From the NCBI RefSeq assembly GCF_001522545.3, contig NC_031778.1, forward strand, positions 23,186,611 to 23,250,610: a DNA stretch of 64,000 nt, read 5' to 3'. The stretch comes from Parus major. Lineage: Eukaryota > Chordata > Aves > Passeriformes > Paridae. The translations under genes and the position numbers were made by a program. The notes under the pieces were generated by a model, which saw nothing but the letters and a program-made list of their open reading frames with translations, ran no database searches and was not told the DNA's origin. Positions 41,165 to 56,520 of the stretch are shown one piece after another. Within the stretch, counting starts at the first letter, position 1, and the number at the start of each line of letters is the position of its first letter.

Positions 41165-41689
41165 TTTGTTTAAGAACAAGATTTAGGAGGATTTTTTTAC
41201 ACTGATCTAATACTCTTATAGACAATTTTTTCTATAATTTGTGACCAAGACTAAAGCACTAAATAATACTGATTCAAGGATAAAAGAGCTTTAAATCTTT
41301 TCAGGTGATTTCAAGGGACCTACTGCTCATGTTGCCATCTGGCTGAGCTCTATAAATCAAACCCTGGCACTTTTATCAAAATCAGAACTGATTCCTAGAG
41401 GGAGTTTGGACCATGCAAGGCCTGCAGGAGATGGGAAGGAGTTTCATTCCATTATTTGAATATTCTAATTCCAAACTGTGCTGGGAAATACCTTCCCCAC
41501 GCTGGTCCTGTTGATGTTTGGACAACGGACAAAGGATGTGTGACATCTTCAAACTAATCCACGCCTCGCACATGCAAACATTTTTGTTAAAACATCACGA
41601 AAATAACAACTAAATCAAGGTGCTGCCCTTTTCTCCTCTCACACCCAGAGGGAAAAGATGTTCCTCAGGGTTATCTTCATACCAAAAAC

Positions 41690-46155
<4,466 letters not shown>

Positions 46156-46429
46156 CCCCACTTTGGTCCTGGAAGGATAGGGATTGAATTCTGTAATGAT
46201 TTCAGAGTCCAGTACAGCTACACTCAATAAAAAGCTTTTCTCTAAAAGAGTAAATGGAAACCAAAATGAAACAGCAAGTTTTCCAAACTCAGGTACTTTG
46301 GAGTATCAAGTCTACCAAAAATTTTATCTTGATTTTTTTTTCCCCTTTGTTTCTACCTGATTTTTCTGGATTTTTTTAATGTAAAGTTTCACATCTGCTC
46401 TTTTTATTTTTAAAGTGGTGATTCAGCTG

Positions 46430-46525
46430 ACCCAGGAGGAGAGGACCGAGGCAGAAGGCCCCGGGTTTTCCTGTGGCCAGGTGACGCCTCTCAGGTGACT
46501 CGTCACAAAAAGCATCTTTGTTCAT
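46430..46525 (-). promoter_or_regulatory. Candidate OTOL1 upstream regulatory segment
   Basis: About 750 bp upstream of the OTOL1 ATG, beyond a CR1 copy, is a short GC-richer, repeat-free block. It contains E-boxes (CAGCTG, CAGGTG), an imperfect AP-1/CRE-like palindrome TGACTCGTCA (46496-46505) and a SOX-type CTTTGTT (46516-46522). This is motif matching only; the transcription start of OTOL1 is not identified. Confidence 0.25.
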
Positions 46526-47071
46526 TTTTTAAAGCAGGGTCCTCAGCTGTAAATGCAAACAGAGTCCCTTTCTTGCTGAAGCTGAAACCCAACCTTCCTC
46601 AGGAGCCACAGCATTCCACAGCATGGGAAAACCTCCAGGAGAGACCCTCCTATCCCTGTCATCCAGAGGGCAGAAAGAGACCCAACTCCAAACCCAGCAT
46701 TCAGGGGCTGGATTAGAACCTTTCCATCATTAACCATTCTGTTTTACAGGAAAAATCACTTTTTAGAGTGATTTTCCTTTTTTTCCTCACCATTTTCAAA
46801 CAAAATGAAATCATTTAATGGAAAATTGATCCCCCACATAAAACCCCCAGTGGTCACTGTTGCCCACTGGGGCCATTCGATCCACAAGGATAAATAATCC
46901 CTTCTCCATGAGTGTGCTTCATTAGAATGGGATTCCATGCCCAGATTTTTGTCCTAAATTTGGATTTTCTTTTCCCTGCCAGCCTTACCATGAAGAGTTT
47001 TCCTGGGAATTGATGTGGAGGGAGATGCTCAGCACCAGGGAGCAGCCAGAGCCTGCAGCTGCAGCCACAGA

Positions 47072-47141
47072 GAAAAAGGAGAAAAAGGAGAAAAAGGAGA
47101 AAAAGGAGAAAAAGAAGAAAAAGGAGAAAAAGAAGAAAAAG
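47072..47141. repeat. (GAGAAAAAG)n purine tandem repeat
   Basis: Seven to eight 9-bp units GAGAAAAAG with GAA variants. The open frames give Lys/Glu-rich nonsense peptides. Confidence 0.95.
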
Positions 47142-47575
47142 GATCATCTGCTACCTGGAAAGAGGGGGAAAAACCTGAATTTTTCTTTGGAACAATATCC
47201 TCACACAGGAGTGTCCTGTAACACCTGAAGCTAAGTGAATAAAGCCATAATTTCCACTCAAAAACTTCCAGTGATTTTAGGGATTTAATAATTTTATGGG
47301 GAAATTCTAAATCAGTTCTCAAATCCATTCCTAAGTTTTCCTGTCTCACATCACAAGCCCCAAACCCAGCTACACTCCAGTTCTGCAGCCAGATTGATGG
47401 ATTGCTGTCAAACACTGGGAAAACATAATTAATAACCAAATTATACCTCACCAGCCTGAAAAAATGAAATCCTCAGAGCAAGGAATCACTAAAGAGATTT
47501 TCATTTTAATGGGCAAGACTGTTCCTATATTAATTGATCTTAAATAATTATTTTCAGGGTTTTTTTTACATGCCA

Positions 47576-47636
47576 GGGGCTTGGAACAAGATGATTTTTA
47601 AGGTCTCTTCTAACCCAAACCAGTCTGTGATTCTAA
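47576..47636 (+). mobile_element. CR1 tail remnant
   Basis: GGCTTGGAACAAGATGATTTTTAAGGTCTCTTCTAACCCAAACCAGTCTGTGATTCT is the CR1 3' end. Confidence 0.8.
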
Positions 47637-47639
47637 ATG

Positions 47640-48215
47640 AATGCACTTAAATAAAACTGCAATTTTGGACTTTTTCATTACATTAATTCACCACCACTGA
47701 ATAGAAAATCATTCATAGGAATCCCCCCAATAAAATTATAATTCACACAAAATAGGAAGAATTAAACTGTGTTGCAGTGCCATATAATCCATAAAATTAA
47801 TCTACATTTAATTAGATCTAAACACCTACTAATTATTAACATATTTCCCATAATAAGATGGTAATAAATGCACTTGTTTTTTTGTGTGCTCCCTAAAATT
47901 CCAGATATTCCAGTTCACAACAGGAATTTAACCTAAATCCATTAATTTTAAATATCAGGGAGATGACTGCACTTTATCTTAATTATTTCTAGTTCTTAGA
48001 CGTGTGAGGAAAGAAAAACCCTAACCCTCATGCAGTTATACATTGATTATAGACAGGAATTTTTCCTGGAGACAAATTTCCTACCTTATAAACGCCCCTG
48101 TTCCCTGGAGAACCCCCCCTCCATGGCACCTGGAAAAAGGAAATCTTATTTTGGGAGAGGATCAGTTTTATTTTGTCCCAGCTGCTGCTGTGGCCAATGA
48201 GAACCTGCAGGGGAG
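47640..48215. other. Intergenic, no gene seen
   Basis: AT-rich, ends at an assembly gap. Confidence 0.5.
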
Positions 48216-48716
48216 NNNNNNNNNNNNNNNNNNNNNNNNNNNNNNNNNNNNNNNNNNNNNNNNNNNNNNNNNNNNNNNNNNNNNNNNNNNNNNNNNNNNN
48301 NNNNNNNNNNNNNNNNNNNNNNNNNNNNNNNNNNNNNNNNNNNNNNNNNNNNNNNNNNNNNNNNNNNNNNNNNNNNNNNNNNNNNNNNNNNNNNNNNNNN
48401 NNNNNNNNNNNNNNNNNNNNNNNNNNNNNNNNNNNNNNNNNNNNNNNNNNNNNNNNNNNNNNNNNNNNNNNNNNNNNNNNNNNNNNNNNNNNNNNNNNNN
48501 NNNNNNNNNNNNNNNNNNNNNNNNNNNNNNNNNNNNNNNNNNNNNNNNNNNNNNNNNNNNNNNNNNNNNNNNNNNNNNNNNNNNNNNNNNNNNNNNNNNN
48601 NNNNNNNNNNNNNNNNNNNNNNNNNNNNNNNNNNNNNNNNNNNNNNNNNNNNNNNNNNNNNNNNNNNNNNNNNNNNNNNNNNNNNNNNNNNNNNNNNNNN
48701 NNNNNNNNNNNNNNNN
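48216..48716. other. Assembly gap (501 N)
   Basis: Run of N. Confidence 1.
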
Positions 48717-50300
48717 TTTTTCTTTATAGTTGTTCTGTTTTCAGCTTAAATTTGAGGGTAGAGGGGATTCATTTGTGATGAGAACTTTAAATCCTGTGTG
48801 GGGTAAAAATTATTTCATTTACATTGAAAAAGAGCAACGGTTCATGTAGGATTTTAAATGCTTGACTAGAGAAAATGCATTTATAGGGATTTCCATTGGA
48901 TTCAGAGGGATAAAATGATCTCCCTGTAAATCCAGTCTCGTTACATTTGGTGTCACTAAAATTCAGATATCAGGGGGAAGATGAGATGGGGAAATCCTGC
49001 ATCAGTCTGTGCCAGCAGCTCCCACAACCCAAATCCCCTAAATCTGCAGGATGGCAGCACATAAAGGATTTATCACCCTTTAAATTTACTGCCTAGGAGA
49101 TCCAAAAGCTTCTATTTCCCAAAAATAACCATCTGGGGAGTTATTTGAGAACTCCCTGGTGCCTATTCCAGTCTCTGGAGCCGATCCCTCGGAGAGTCCC
49201 GAAATGCAGATTCAAAGCACCAGAAACCCACGGTTATTTCTGGGAGACACCAGAATTACAGCTCAGGAATCATTCTGGGCTCAGCTCCCACACTGGGGCT
49301 GGGTTTTAAAGCCTTTTTTGGGATGTAAAACATATTCCCCCAGGTGTTATCCCAATTCTTTTGTCGGGAGGTCTGGGCTAAGAAACTCATCCATTGTCTC
49401 CTCTGGGAACTGGAGCCAGCCAAAGGGGAAAAGGGATGGAATTACCTGGCTCCCCTTTTGCACCGGGGTCTCCCTTTGTGAGGCGGCCCTGGCGTGTCAT
49501 GGACACCCTTTTTTCCTGGGAAATGTTGTTTTTCCTTGTGTGTTTGGGAAACAAAACCGTCCTCAAGAGCCTTGGCTTTGCTTTTTTTGCCCTCCTTGTG
49601 CCCAGTGCCAGATTTCAGGGGAAATGAGGGGGGCTGGAATTCTAGGCTGGAAGGTGAGAGCAGCTCATTCCTGCTGGGCAGAGCTGTCATTCCCTCCCCC
49701 AGCCCCAGCAAAACCACTGGAATCATCATTTAATCCTGGCAAATCCATTCAGCACCCCGCATTAATCAGCTTTTTATGAGCTAAAGGGCTTGGGGATGGA
49801 ATTCAGGAGAGGAAGAGTCCCCTCGCAGGTGATCTCACCCCAGCAGGGGTTGTGACTCTCCTCAGAAATAAGGAAATGGAAAGCTCTGGTTTCCTTTCAC
49901 CCAAATTCTTCTTGGCTCTGGCAAATCTGTGCTGTGTGATAAAATCCAGGGTTCCAGCACAGGTGGGAGTGCTGCAGCACCTTCAAATCACAGCAGGGAG
50001 CAAAAAATCTGGGAATAAAACTGTCTGTGTGTGCTGGGCTCAAAGAATTTGGGGGTTTATGGTATTTAGGGAATTAAAAAGCAAAGGAGAGTGAGAATTT
50101 TAATTTTGCTTGATATACAAACTGGTTGCAAGGGGTTTGGATCCACATTAAAATCAGAGGGAAGATTCCCACTGATTTCTTTGGAAGAGATGTCTAAAAC
50201 TCCCCACCTCCTCTGCTCAAAAAATAAACAGGGGGATACATAACAGTAATAAATTATAAATCATTGCAAAAAAACATAGCATTTTTCAGCTCTCCTGACT
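48717..50300. other. Intergenic; contains the relic collagen exon, otherwise nothing seen
   Basis: Apart from 49446-49515 no exon or repeat is recognised. The long ORFs around 49.2-49.8 kb on both strands have no domain. Confidence 0.45.
49446..49515 (-). pseudogene. Relic collagen-type exon upstream of OTOL1
   Basis: The minus-strand interval is flanked by ATTTCCCAG/GA and GAGCCAG/GTAAT, both phase 1 as in OTOL1. It begins G-K-K G-V-H and ends G-D-P G-A-K G-E-P G. In between, the Gly register is lost through one apparent Gly-to-Asp change and a net loss of 2 bases, so 70 nt remain instead of a standard 72. It lies 3.7 kb upstream of OTOL1 coding exon 1 on the same strand, so it cannot be an OTOL1 coding exon as annotated. 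I read it as a remnant of a neighbouring or duplicated collagen gene. Chance similarity is not excluded. Confidence 0.45.
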
Positions 50301-50309
50301 CAAATTGTG

Positions 50310-50440
50310 AAATATCCTGAATTGGAACAGATCATTAAAGTCCAACTGCTGGCTCTGTACAGGACATCCCACCAGGAATCCCACCAGGAATCCCACCAGG
50401 AATCCCACCAGGAATCCCACCAGGAATCCCACCAGGATTA
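50310..50440 (-). mobile_element. CR1 fragment expanded into a 12-bp minisatellite
   Basis: A reverse CR1 start (TTGGAACAGATCATTAAAGTCC, TGTACAGGACATCCCACC) runs into six to seven copies of AGGAATCCCACC (50361-50436). The array appears to have grown from the CAATCCCACCA word of CR1. Confidence 0.75.
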
Positions 50441-50460
50441 GGGCAGGAGCAGACTGACTT

Positions 50461-50560
50461 CATTTCCATCTCTTCTTTTTCATTTCCATCTCTTCTTTTT
50501 CATTTCCATCTCTTCTTTTTCATTTCCATCTCTTCTTTTTCATTTCCATCTCTTTATTTT
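50461..50560. repeat. 20-bp tandem repeat, five copies
   Basis: CATTTCCATCTCTTCTTTTT repeated exactly four times, with a fifth variant copy (TCTTTATTTT). Confidence 0.98.
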
Positions 50561-50883
50561 TCCCTTGGAGAGGGAGAAAGAGCAAACTGTGCTGAGGTGG
50601 GAAGGATTCCCCGGGCTCCAGGGAGGTGCCAGAGCCTCCAGCTGCGGTGACAGCTGTGCCAGATGTCACCTCGTGCTGGAATGGGGGACAAAACCAAACA
50701 AAAAGGGGTTTCAGGCTGGCAGGTGGAACAGGGATGGCCGGGCAGGAGTGGGATGGAGAAGGAAAACACAGGAGCTTTTGGGAAACGCAGAAATTGCTGC
50801 TCCAGGTGAGGCTCAGCACAAGAGGGAGCTCCAGGAGCTCCCAACAGCTCTGCCAGTGACAGGTTTGCAGCTGAAGCACAAAA

Positions 50884-50972
50884 ATCAGGGAATATCCCGG
50901 TTGGAATGGCCCCACAGGCATCATCCAATCCAATTCCTGCTCAAACATCACTGCCCTGTCCAAACATCCCTA
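50884..50972 (-). mobile_element. CR1 LINE fragment
   Basis: CGGTTGGAATGGCCCCACAGG, CATCATCCAATCCAATTCCTGC and GCCCTGTCCAAACATCCC match the reverse CR1 region. Confidence 0.75.
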
Positions 50973-51517
50973 AGAATTAATGACCTCACAGACCCCGAGC
51001 CATCCAGATCCATCCAGGACAAGCACAGTGCCCTAAACCAAACATTTTCCCGGGATAACTTCCCAAAATGGAATTTTTTGGAACACAAAATTCAATTTCT
51101 GAGAGACCTGCACTGCTCAGACCTTTTTGCACTGGGTGCAGTAGACTATACAGGGGGAAAGAAACCAAAAAAATAACCCTGATATGGGAAGAATTCCTCA
51201 TTTTGAGAAAATTTCCCATGGAGAACTGGTATTAGAATGAGAAGGATTGATCTCAAAGCTGGGCCTTCTCCAGGTGAAAATCTCCAGCAACTGGGATCTG
51301 TCCAATGGGTGATTCCTCCCAGAGCATCCCAAACTCAGCTGCCTTCTCCAGAGGGAAACCTGGACCTCTCCAAGCGACTGCATTTTCCTCTGGAACACTT
51401 TGGAATCAGTGATGGGAGAGACCCAGGCATTCCCAGCAGTGGGGTGGGGATTCCCACCTGAAATCCCAGTGAGGGTGGGAGTACAGACAAGCTGGGATGT
51501 CCAGGTCAAGAAGAAAT

Positions 51518-51558
51518 CCCAGTTATCCCAGTTATCCCAGTTATCCCAGTTATCCCGG
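51518..51558. repeat. 9-bp tandem repeat
   Basis: Four to five copies of ATCCCAGTT. Confidence 0.95.
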
Positions 51559-51769
51559 GAGATGCAGAGCCCTGGCTGTAGCTGTTTCATACTGGCCAAG
51601 GGACAGAGCAGGAAGCGGAGATGTGAAAATGTGACTCACCCAGGACTGGAGATCCTGCCCAGCCCTTCTTCTGATTATTCCTTTACCTTCTAATTACTTG
51701 TTCCTGATCCCAGAATTCCACCCAGCCCCTCCCCCAGCTGGGTGCAGGCCAGTTAACCCAGAACATTAA

Positions 51770-52105
51770 TTGATATTTATATATATATTTATATTGATAT
51801 TTATATAGATATTGATATTGATATTGATATTTATACTGATATTTATATTTATATTTATATTTATATTTATATTTATATTTATATTTATATTTATATTTAT
51901 ATTTATATTTATATTTATATTTATATTTATATTTATATTTATATTTTTTTATATCTATATATATTTATATTTATATTTATATTTATATTTATATTTATAT
52001 TTTTATATTTATCTTTATCTTTATTGATATTTATATTGGTATTTATTAATATTTTTATTGATATTTATTGATATTGATGTTGATGTTGATATTTATTGAT
52101 ATTGA
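51770..52105. repeat. (TATATT)n / (TATTGA)n hexanucleotide array
   Basis: More than 300 bp of TATATT hexamers with TATTGA and TATCTT variants at both ends. An open frame of Ile/Phe through it is an artefact of the 6-bp period. Confidence 0.97.
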
Positions 52106-52769
52106 GGACAAGACTGCTGATAAATAATCCCAAATCCACTGGATGCCACAGATAAACAGATTCCCATAAAAGAGAATTTCTCAGAAGGGATCAAGGAACT
52201 TCTTTGGCACAAAATTCCAAAGGAAATCACAGCACGAGGGAGGATCAGACACGGTCACTGCTGGCAGCATCTTCCCTCAGAGCCTCTCCTGCCCCACTGC
52301 ACTCCCCAAAACGAGAGCTGTGGTGGCACACACATAATAAATGTGGGAGAATCACCCACCCAGGGTGTTCACCCACAGCCCACAGTGCTCAGGGCTTTCT
52401 CCAGCCTGCCCTGTCATTAGATAAAAGCGTTGTTCTCTAATTTGTCGGGTCAGCTTTAACTGCAGTTCTGTCAGGAGAGGGCGGCTGCCAACAGCATCAC
52501 CAAATTGGTTGGGAACACAATTAGCAACGCAATAATCTCAGGTTTAGCCAGAGCATCACCTCTGCCCAGAATATTCTGCAAACTCTGCCAGATTTCCCTG
52601 CTTACCCTGGAACTTTCCTTCCATTTACCAAACGGCCTCATCAGCCAGACAAGATCTGAAAGGAGACAAATGGATCTCTCACTGCTGGAAAATGAAAAGA
52701 GCTCGGGCTTTTGCTTTGTTGGGATTGCAGGAACACCCTCATGTCTGCTCAGATCAGATTTTAGGGATA

Positions 52770-52962
52770 AATTCCTGCCTGTGAAGGTGGGGAGGAATTC
52801 CCAGAGGAGCTGTGGGTGCCCCCTGGCAGTGCCCAAGGCCAGGCTGGACAGGGCTTGGAGCAGCCTGGGACAGTGGGGATGGAATGAGATGATTTTAAGG
52901 TCCCTTAACTCAGGCAAACCAACCCAAACCATGCTGGAATTCTGGGATTCTATGAAATTGGA
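52770..52962 (+). mobile_element. CR1 LINE 3' fragment
   Basis: GGTGGGGAGGAATTCCCAGAGG, TGGCAGTGCCCAAGGCCAGGC and a tail with AACCCAAACCATGCTGGAATTCTGGGATTCTATGA. Confidence 0.9.
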
Positions 52963-52964
52963 TT

Positions 52965-54060
52965 CAGTGATCCAGGCTGGGAAGAGCCTGGCCTGTTGTA
53001 GAATATTCCTGCAGGGCTGTGACAGAGCCCAGAGGCTCAGGAAATATTCCCAGGCTCTATGTTCAATATTCCCATGTTGGCCTTTCTGGCAGGGCAGGGA
53101 TTTTATTCCTGTCTCCAGGGGCTGAGCTGGATGTTTCCTGCAGCAGCCAAAGCCAAGCTGGAATCCCCAGCAATAATTAACACAAATCCCCAGGGGCCAA
53201 ACCAGGAAGGGAGCAGATCAGCAGCCCCTGGGGAGATAAGGAAACAAAGTCCCATATTTTTATCTACTTTATACAGGTAGTTTGACCTGGTTTTCACCAG
53301 GACAAGCACAGGGTTTTTAGGGGAGGCCGAGGTTCCAGCAGGTCTGGAGCAGGAGGATGGTAACCCTGAGGAAGTTGGCAATTAAATGTAGTTGTGTTCC
53401 TCATCTTTTATTTTATAGGCCTGATTTGAAGGCATTGGGAGGTTTTGGGGCTCCTTTGCTCAGTGCAGAAGGGTCATCCTGCAGGTGGTAAATGCAAGGG
53501 TGAGTTTTATAAATAAATGTATTTAACCACATGAAGTTTCTCCTTTTCAAACCCAGCTCTAAGAGAAAAGTTAACTCAAAAGTTAATTTTTCATTTCCTT
53601 ATTTTTTTGCTTTTTGTTCACTTTTTGTTCCTTTTTCATTAATTTGCTTTTCATTCCTTGCAAGGGATGCAGAGGCTTCTCCTGAGTCAGGGAAGGCAGC
53701 AGCAGCAGCAGGAGGCTCGGGGGGGAAGCAGAGCCTTGCCTCCCTCAGCAGCAGAGCCTGATAAATCAAACCACAGCCTCCTTTTGATTAAACTCTGTCC
53801 TACTTCTCCAAACAGAGCTGTTAATCCTGAATTCCATCAGTTTACTCGGGAGGTTCTTCCCTCTGGAAACACCAGCGGGGCCTGGCAGGGCCTTTGCAGC
53901 CCTGTCTTGTCTCAAGGCAAACAAGACTCGGTTATCAGCAAATCTGAAATTCATTGTGAGGCAAATCCTTCTCCTTTTGATAAACCAGAGTGTGTCAAAG
54001 GCAAATGTGGGGCATTTATACAACAATGAACCTTCCTCCACAGCAGCTGCTGAGTTCACC
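52965..54060. other. Intergenic, no gene seen
   Basis: No exon or repeat family recognised. Confidence 0.5.
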
Positions 54061-54065
54061 TGGGG

Positions 54066-54262
54066 GCTGAAGGGGCTGGAGGGGCTGGAGGGGCTGAGGG
54101 AGCTGGGATGGGGCTGGAGAATTCCAGAGGGAGCTGGGATGGGGCTGGAGGATTCCTGAGGGAGCGGGGATGGGGCTGGAGGATTCCTGAGGGAGCTGGG
54201 ATGGGGCTGGAGAATTCCAGAGGGAGCTGGGAAGGGGCTGGAGAATTCCAGAGGGAGCGGGG
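54066..54262. repeat. 31-bp minisatellite
   Basis: About five copies of GGGAGCTGGGATGGGGCTGG followed by AGAATTCCAGA, with GGATTCCTGA variants, preceded by shorter GAGGGGCTG units. It abuts a CR1 copy. Confidence 0.93.
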
Positions 54263-54622
54263 AAAGGGGCTCAGCCTGGAGAAAAGGGGGATCAGGGGGA
54301 ATTTCTGGCTCTGCACAAGTCCCTGCCAGGAGGGGACAGCCGAGGTGGGGTCAGGCTCTGCCCCCAGGGATGAGGGAACAGCCTCAGGCTGGGCCAGGGG
54401 AGGTTCAGTTTGGATTTTGAGAACAATTTCTTCCTGGAAAGGGCTGCCCAGCCCTGGCACAGCTGCCCAAGGCCCTGGTGGAGCCCCCATCCCTGGAGGG
54501 GTTTAAAAGCTGCAGGGATGTGGCATCTGGGGACAGAGTTTAGTGGTGGCTTTGGGAACACCTGGACTCAGTGATCTTGGAGATCCTTTCCAACTTAAAT
54601 TCCAAGATTCAGGGATTCTGTG
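54262..54622 (+). mobile_element. CR1 LINE 3' fragment (long copy)
   Basis: Runs from GAAAAGGGGGATCAGGGGG through TTCTTCCTGGAAAGGGCTGCCC and CCATCCCTGGAGGGGTTTAAAAGC to CAGTGATCTTGGAGATCCTTTCC with a damaged tail. Confidence 0.9.
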
Positions 54623-54624
54623 CC

Positions 54625-55575
54625 CATCACAGCTCATCAGGGTGCTAATGACACTGTGGGACAGCTCTTTGTAAACTCCTCTCTGTAAAGAGCAGCCCCT
54701 GGAATAAATACCCTAAATTAAACTGTTGTGTGGAGCAAGTGCCCTGATCACCCAAAATACTTTTGCCAGGATTTTTAGGGGATTGGGTGACACCCACCCA
54801 CTGATCACTGGCAAAACCACTCTGACCATTTCAAGCTCTGCCTGCTCAGGGATTTCACCAGCCCGAGTCGTGCCCAGACACATCTCAGAGCTCCAGGACA
54901 GGCCTGAAAGGGACATTTTCCATTTCGAACAAAGCCTTTGCACGGGAATATTTTAATAGCACAGGCTAAGCAAGCATCAGTTCCACAGTCAACATCCATA
55001 AAACCAGCAGCTGCAGGAAGAGGCACTGTTGGGTTGGGAATGAAAGCGCCACATCCCGATGGCCCCTTTGCCACCTGCGCAGCTCTGTTTGTTCAAGTGC
55101 TTTAAAGAGCAGCTTTAAAGCATCGTTAAAATGTCTTCAGACAGGAAAAGAGCAGCTTCAACACCAGCTCTTACATCTGGCCTTCGAAACGCTTTGCATT
55201 CCTTGGTGGTGGGAAGGCACCGGTGGGTGCCAGAACAGCGACACTTTGGTGAGGGAGATCGTGCCTGGAATCCTGCTGGGAAAATAGGGAAAAAAGCGTT
55301 CCTGACACTTTTATTTCTCACTTAAACTGCAAAGTTATGTTTTAAAGTAGATGTTTGGTGGCGAGAAGGACACTAAATGAAGCTTCTTTTATCTCTGGGA
55401 CAGAATAGACTGCAGAAGCCTGAGCCTCGTGATCGGCAGGGTCGTGTTGTATTCCACGGGATTTCAGGTTAAATCTTGAAAATACCTGTCCATCCCTATC
55501 TCTCCTTTCTGGAACCGTCTCACCTGACACCTGGGGGTACCTGATAAATGTGAAACCATCCCAAATCCCCTCTCC
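54625..55575. other. Intergenic, no gene seen
   Basis: Unique-looking sequence left of the CpG island; no exon recognised on either strand. Confidence 0.5.
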
Positions 55576-55686
55576 TGCCGCTGGAACACGGCGCTGAGGC
55601 TCCAGCTCCTTCGCACTCATTCCCTTGGAGCCGGGATGCTCGCAGGCACCTGCCGGCACCCTTGGCAGGACAAGCACGCTGCAGGG

Positions 55687-55785
55687 TCTCTGTGGCGATG
55701 GAGGGGTGCGATGTGAAGGTTCTCTGTGGCGATGGAGGGGTGAGATGTGAAGGGTCTGTCGCGATAGGGGGGTGCCATAAGAAGC
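55687..55785. repeat. Short ~34-bp tandem repeat at the left edge of the CpG island
   Basis: About three imperfect copies of CTCTGTGGCGATGGAGGGGT followed by GNGATGTGAAGG. The third copy is diverged (GTCTGTCGCGATAGGGGGGTG). Confidence 0.7.
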
Positions 55786-56184
55786 CGCTGTGTGCGGGGC
55801 AGCTCTGGCGCATCCCGCATCCCGCAGCGCGGCCGCCGAGCGCATGACGCCAGCGCCGGGAAAAGCCAGGGAGACACGGAGCTCCAGGGAAACAGCTGGC
55901 GTCCCGGAGGTGCCAGCCAGCTCCATCCCACGGGTTTCCCCGAGCCCGGCTCCGCCGCTCCTCCTCCCCCGCTCCCGGCGCAGCGGCTGCGGCAGCGGGC
56001 GGGGCGGAGGGACCGGCCCGGGGCCGCGGCCACAGGAGCGAGCGGGCGGGAGGTGAGGAACGGGGGAGGAGGGAAACAGGGAGGGGGAAAGGTGGGGATT
56101 TAAGCGCGGGCAGAGCCGGGCTGGGGAGCTGCGGTGCGCGGAGCGGAGGTGAGGGAGGCGCGGGGCCGCGGTGAGCCGCCGCAT

Positions 56185-56520
56185 CCCGGTGATCCCGCAG
56201 CCCGGTGATCCTGCAGCCCGGTGATCCCGCAGCCCGGTGTTCCCGCAGCCCGGTGATCCTGCAGCCCGGTGATCCCGCAGCCCGGTGATCCTGCAGCCCG
56301 GTGATCCCGCAGCCCGGTGATCCCGCAGCCCGGTGATCCCGCATCCCGGTGATCCTGCAGCCCGGTGATCCTGCAGCCCGGTGTTTCTGCAGCCCGGTGT
56401 TCCTGCAGCCCGGTGTTCCCGCATCCCGGTGTTCCTGCAGCCCGGTGTTTCTGCAGCCCGGTGTGCCCGCAGCCCGGTGTTCCCGTATCACGGCATTCCC
56501 GCATCCCGGTGCTCCCGGTG
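56185..56520. repeat. 16-bp minisatellite in the CpG island
   Basis: About 21 tandem copies of CAGCCCGGTGATCCCG-like units, with GAT/GTT and CCC/CCT variants. Because 16 is not a multiple of 3, every minus-strand frame stays open and gives spurious Gly/Ala/Arg/His-rich ORFs. It lies between two candidate plus-strand first-exon donors. Confidence 0.9.

Larger units (their letters stand above)
46160..47570. other. OTOL1 upstream region, no coding exon seen
   Basis: Mostly repeat-free apart from a purine array. Donor-like minus-strand sites CATG/GTAAGG (about 46985) and AATG/GTGAGG (about 46786) could end an untranslated OTOL1 first exon, but nothing chooses between them. Confidence 0.35.

Noticed and set aside
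48085..48129. 45-nt minus-strand interval with AG/GT edges and a few Gly codons, like a collagen exon
   Set aside because: The Gly register is broken and there is an in-frame stop; too weak to call on its own.
50565..51176. 203-codon plus-strand ORF
   Set aside because: No domain, crosses a CR1 fragment, and composition is that of non-coding DNA.
51812..52027. Ile/Phe-rich 71-codon ORF resembling a membrane protein
   Set aside because: Translation of the TATATT hexanucleotide array.
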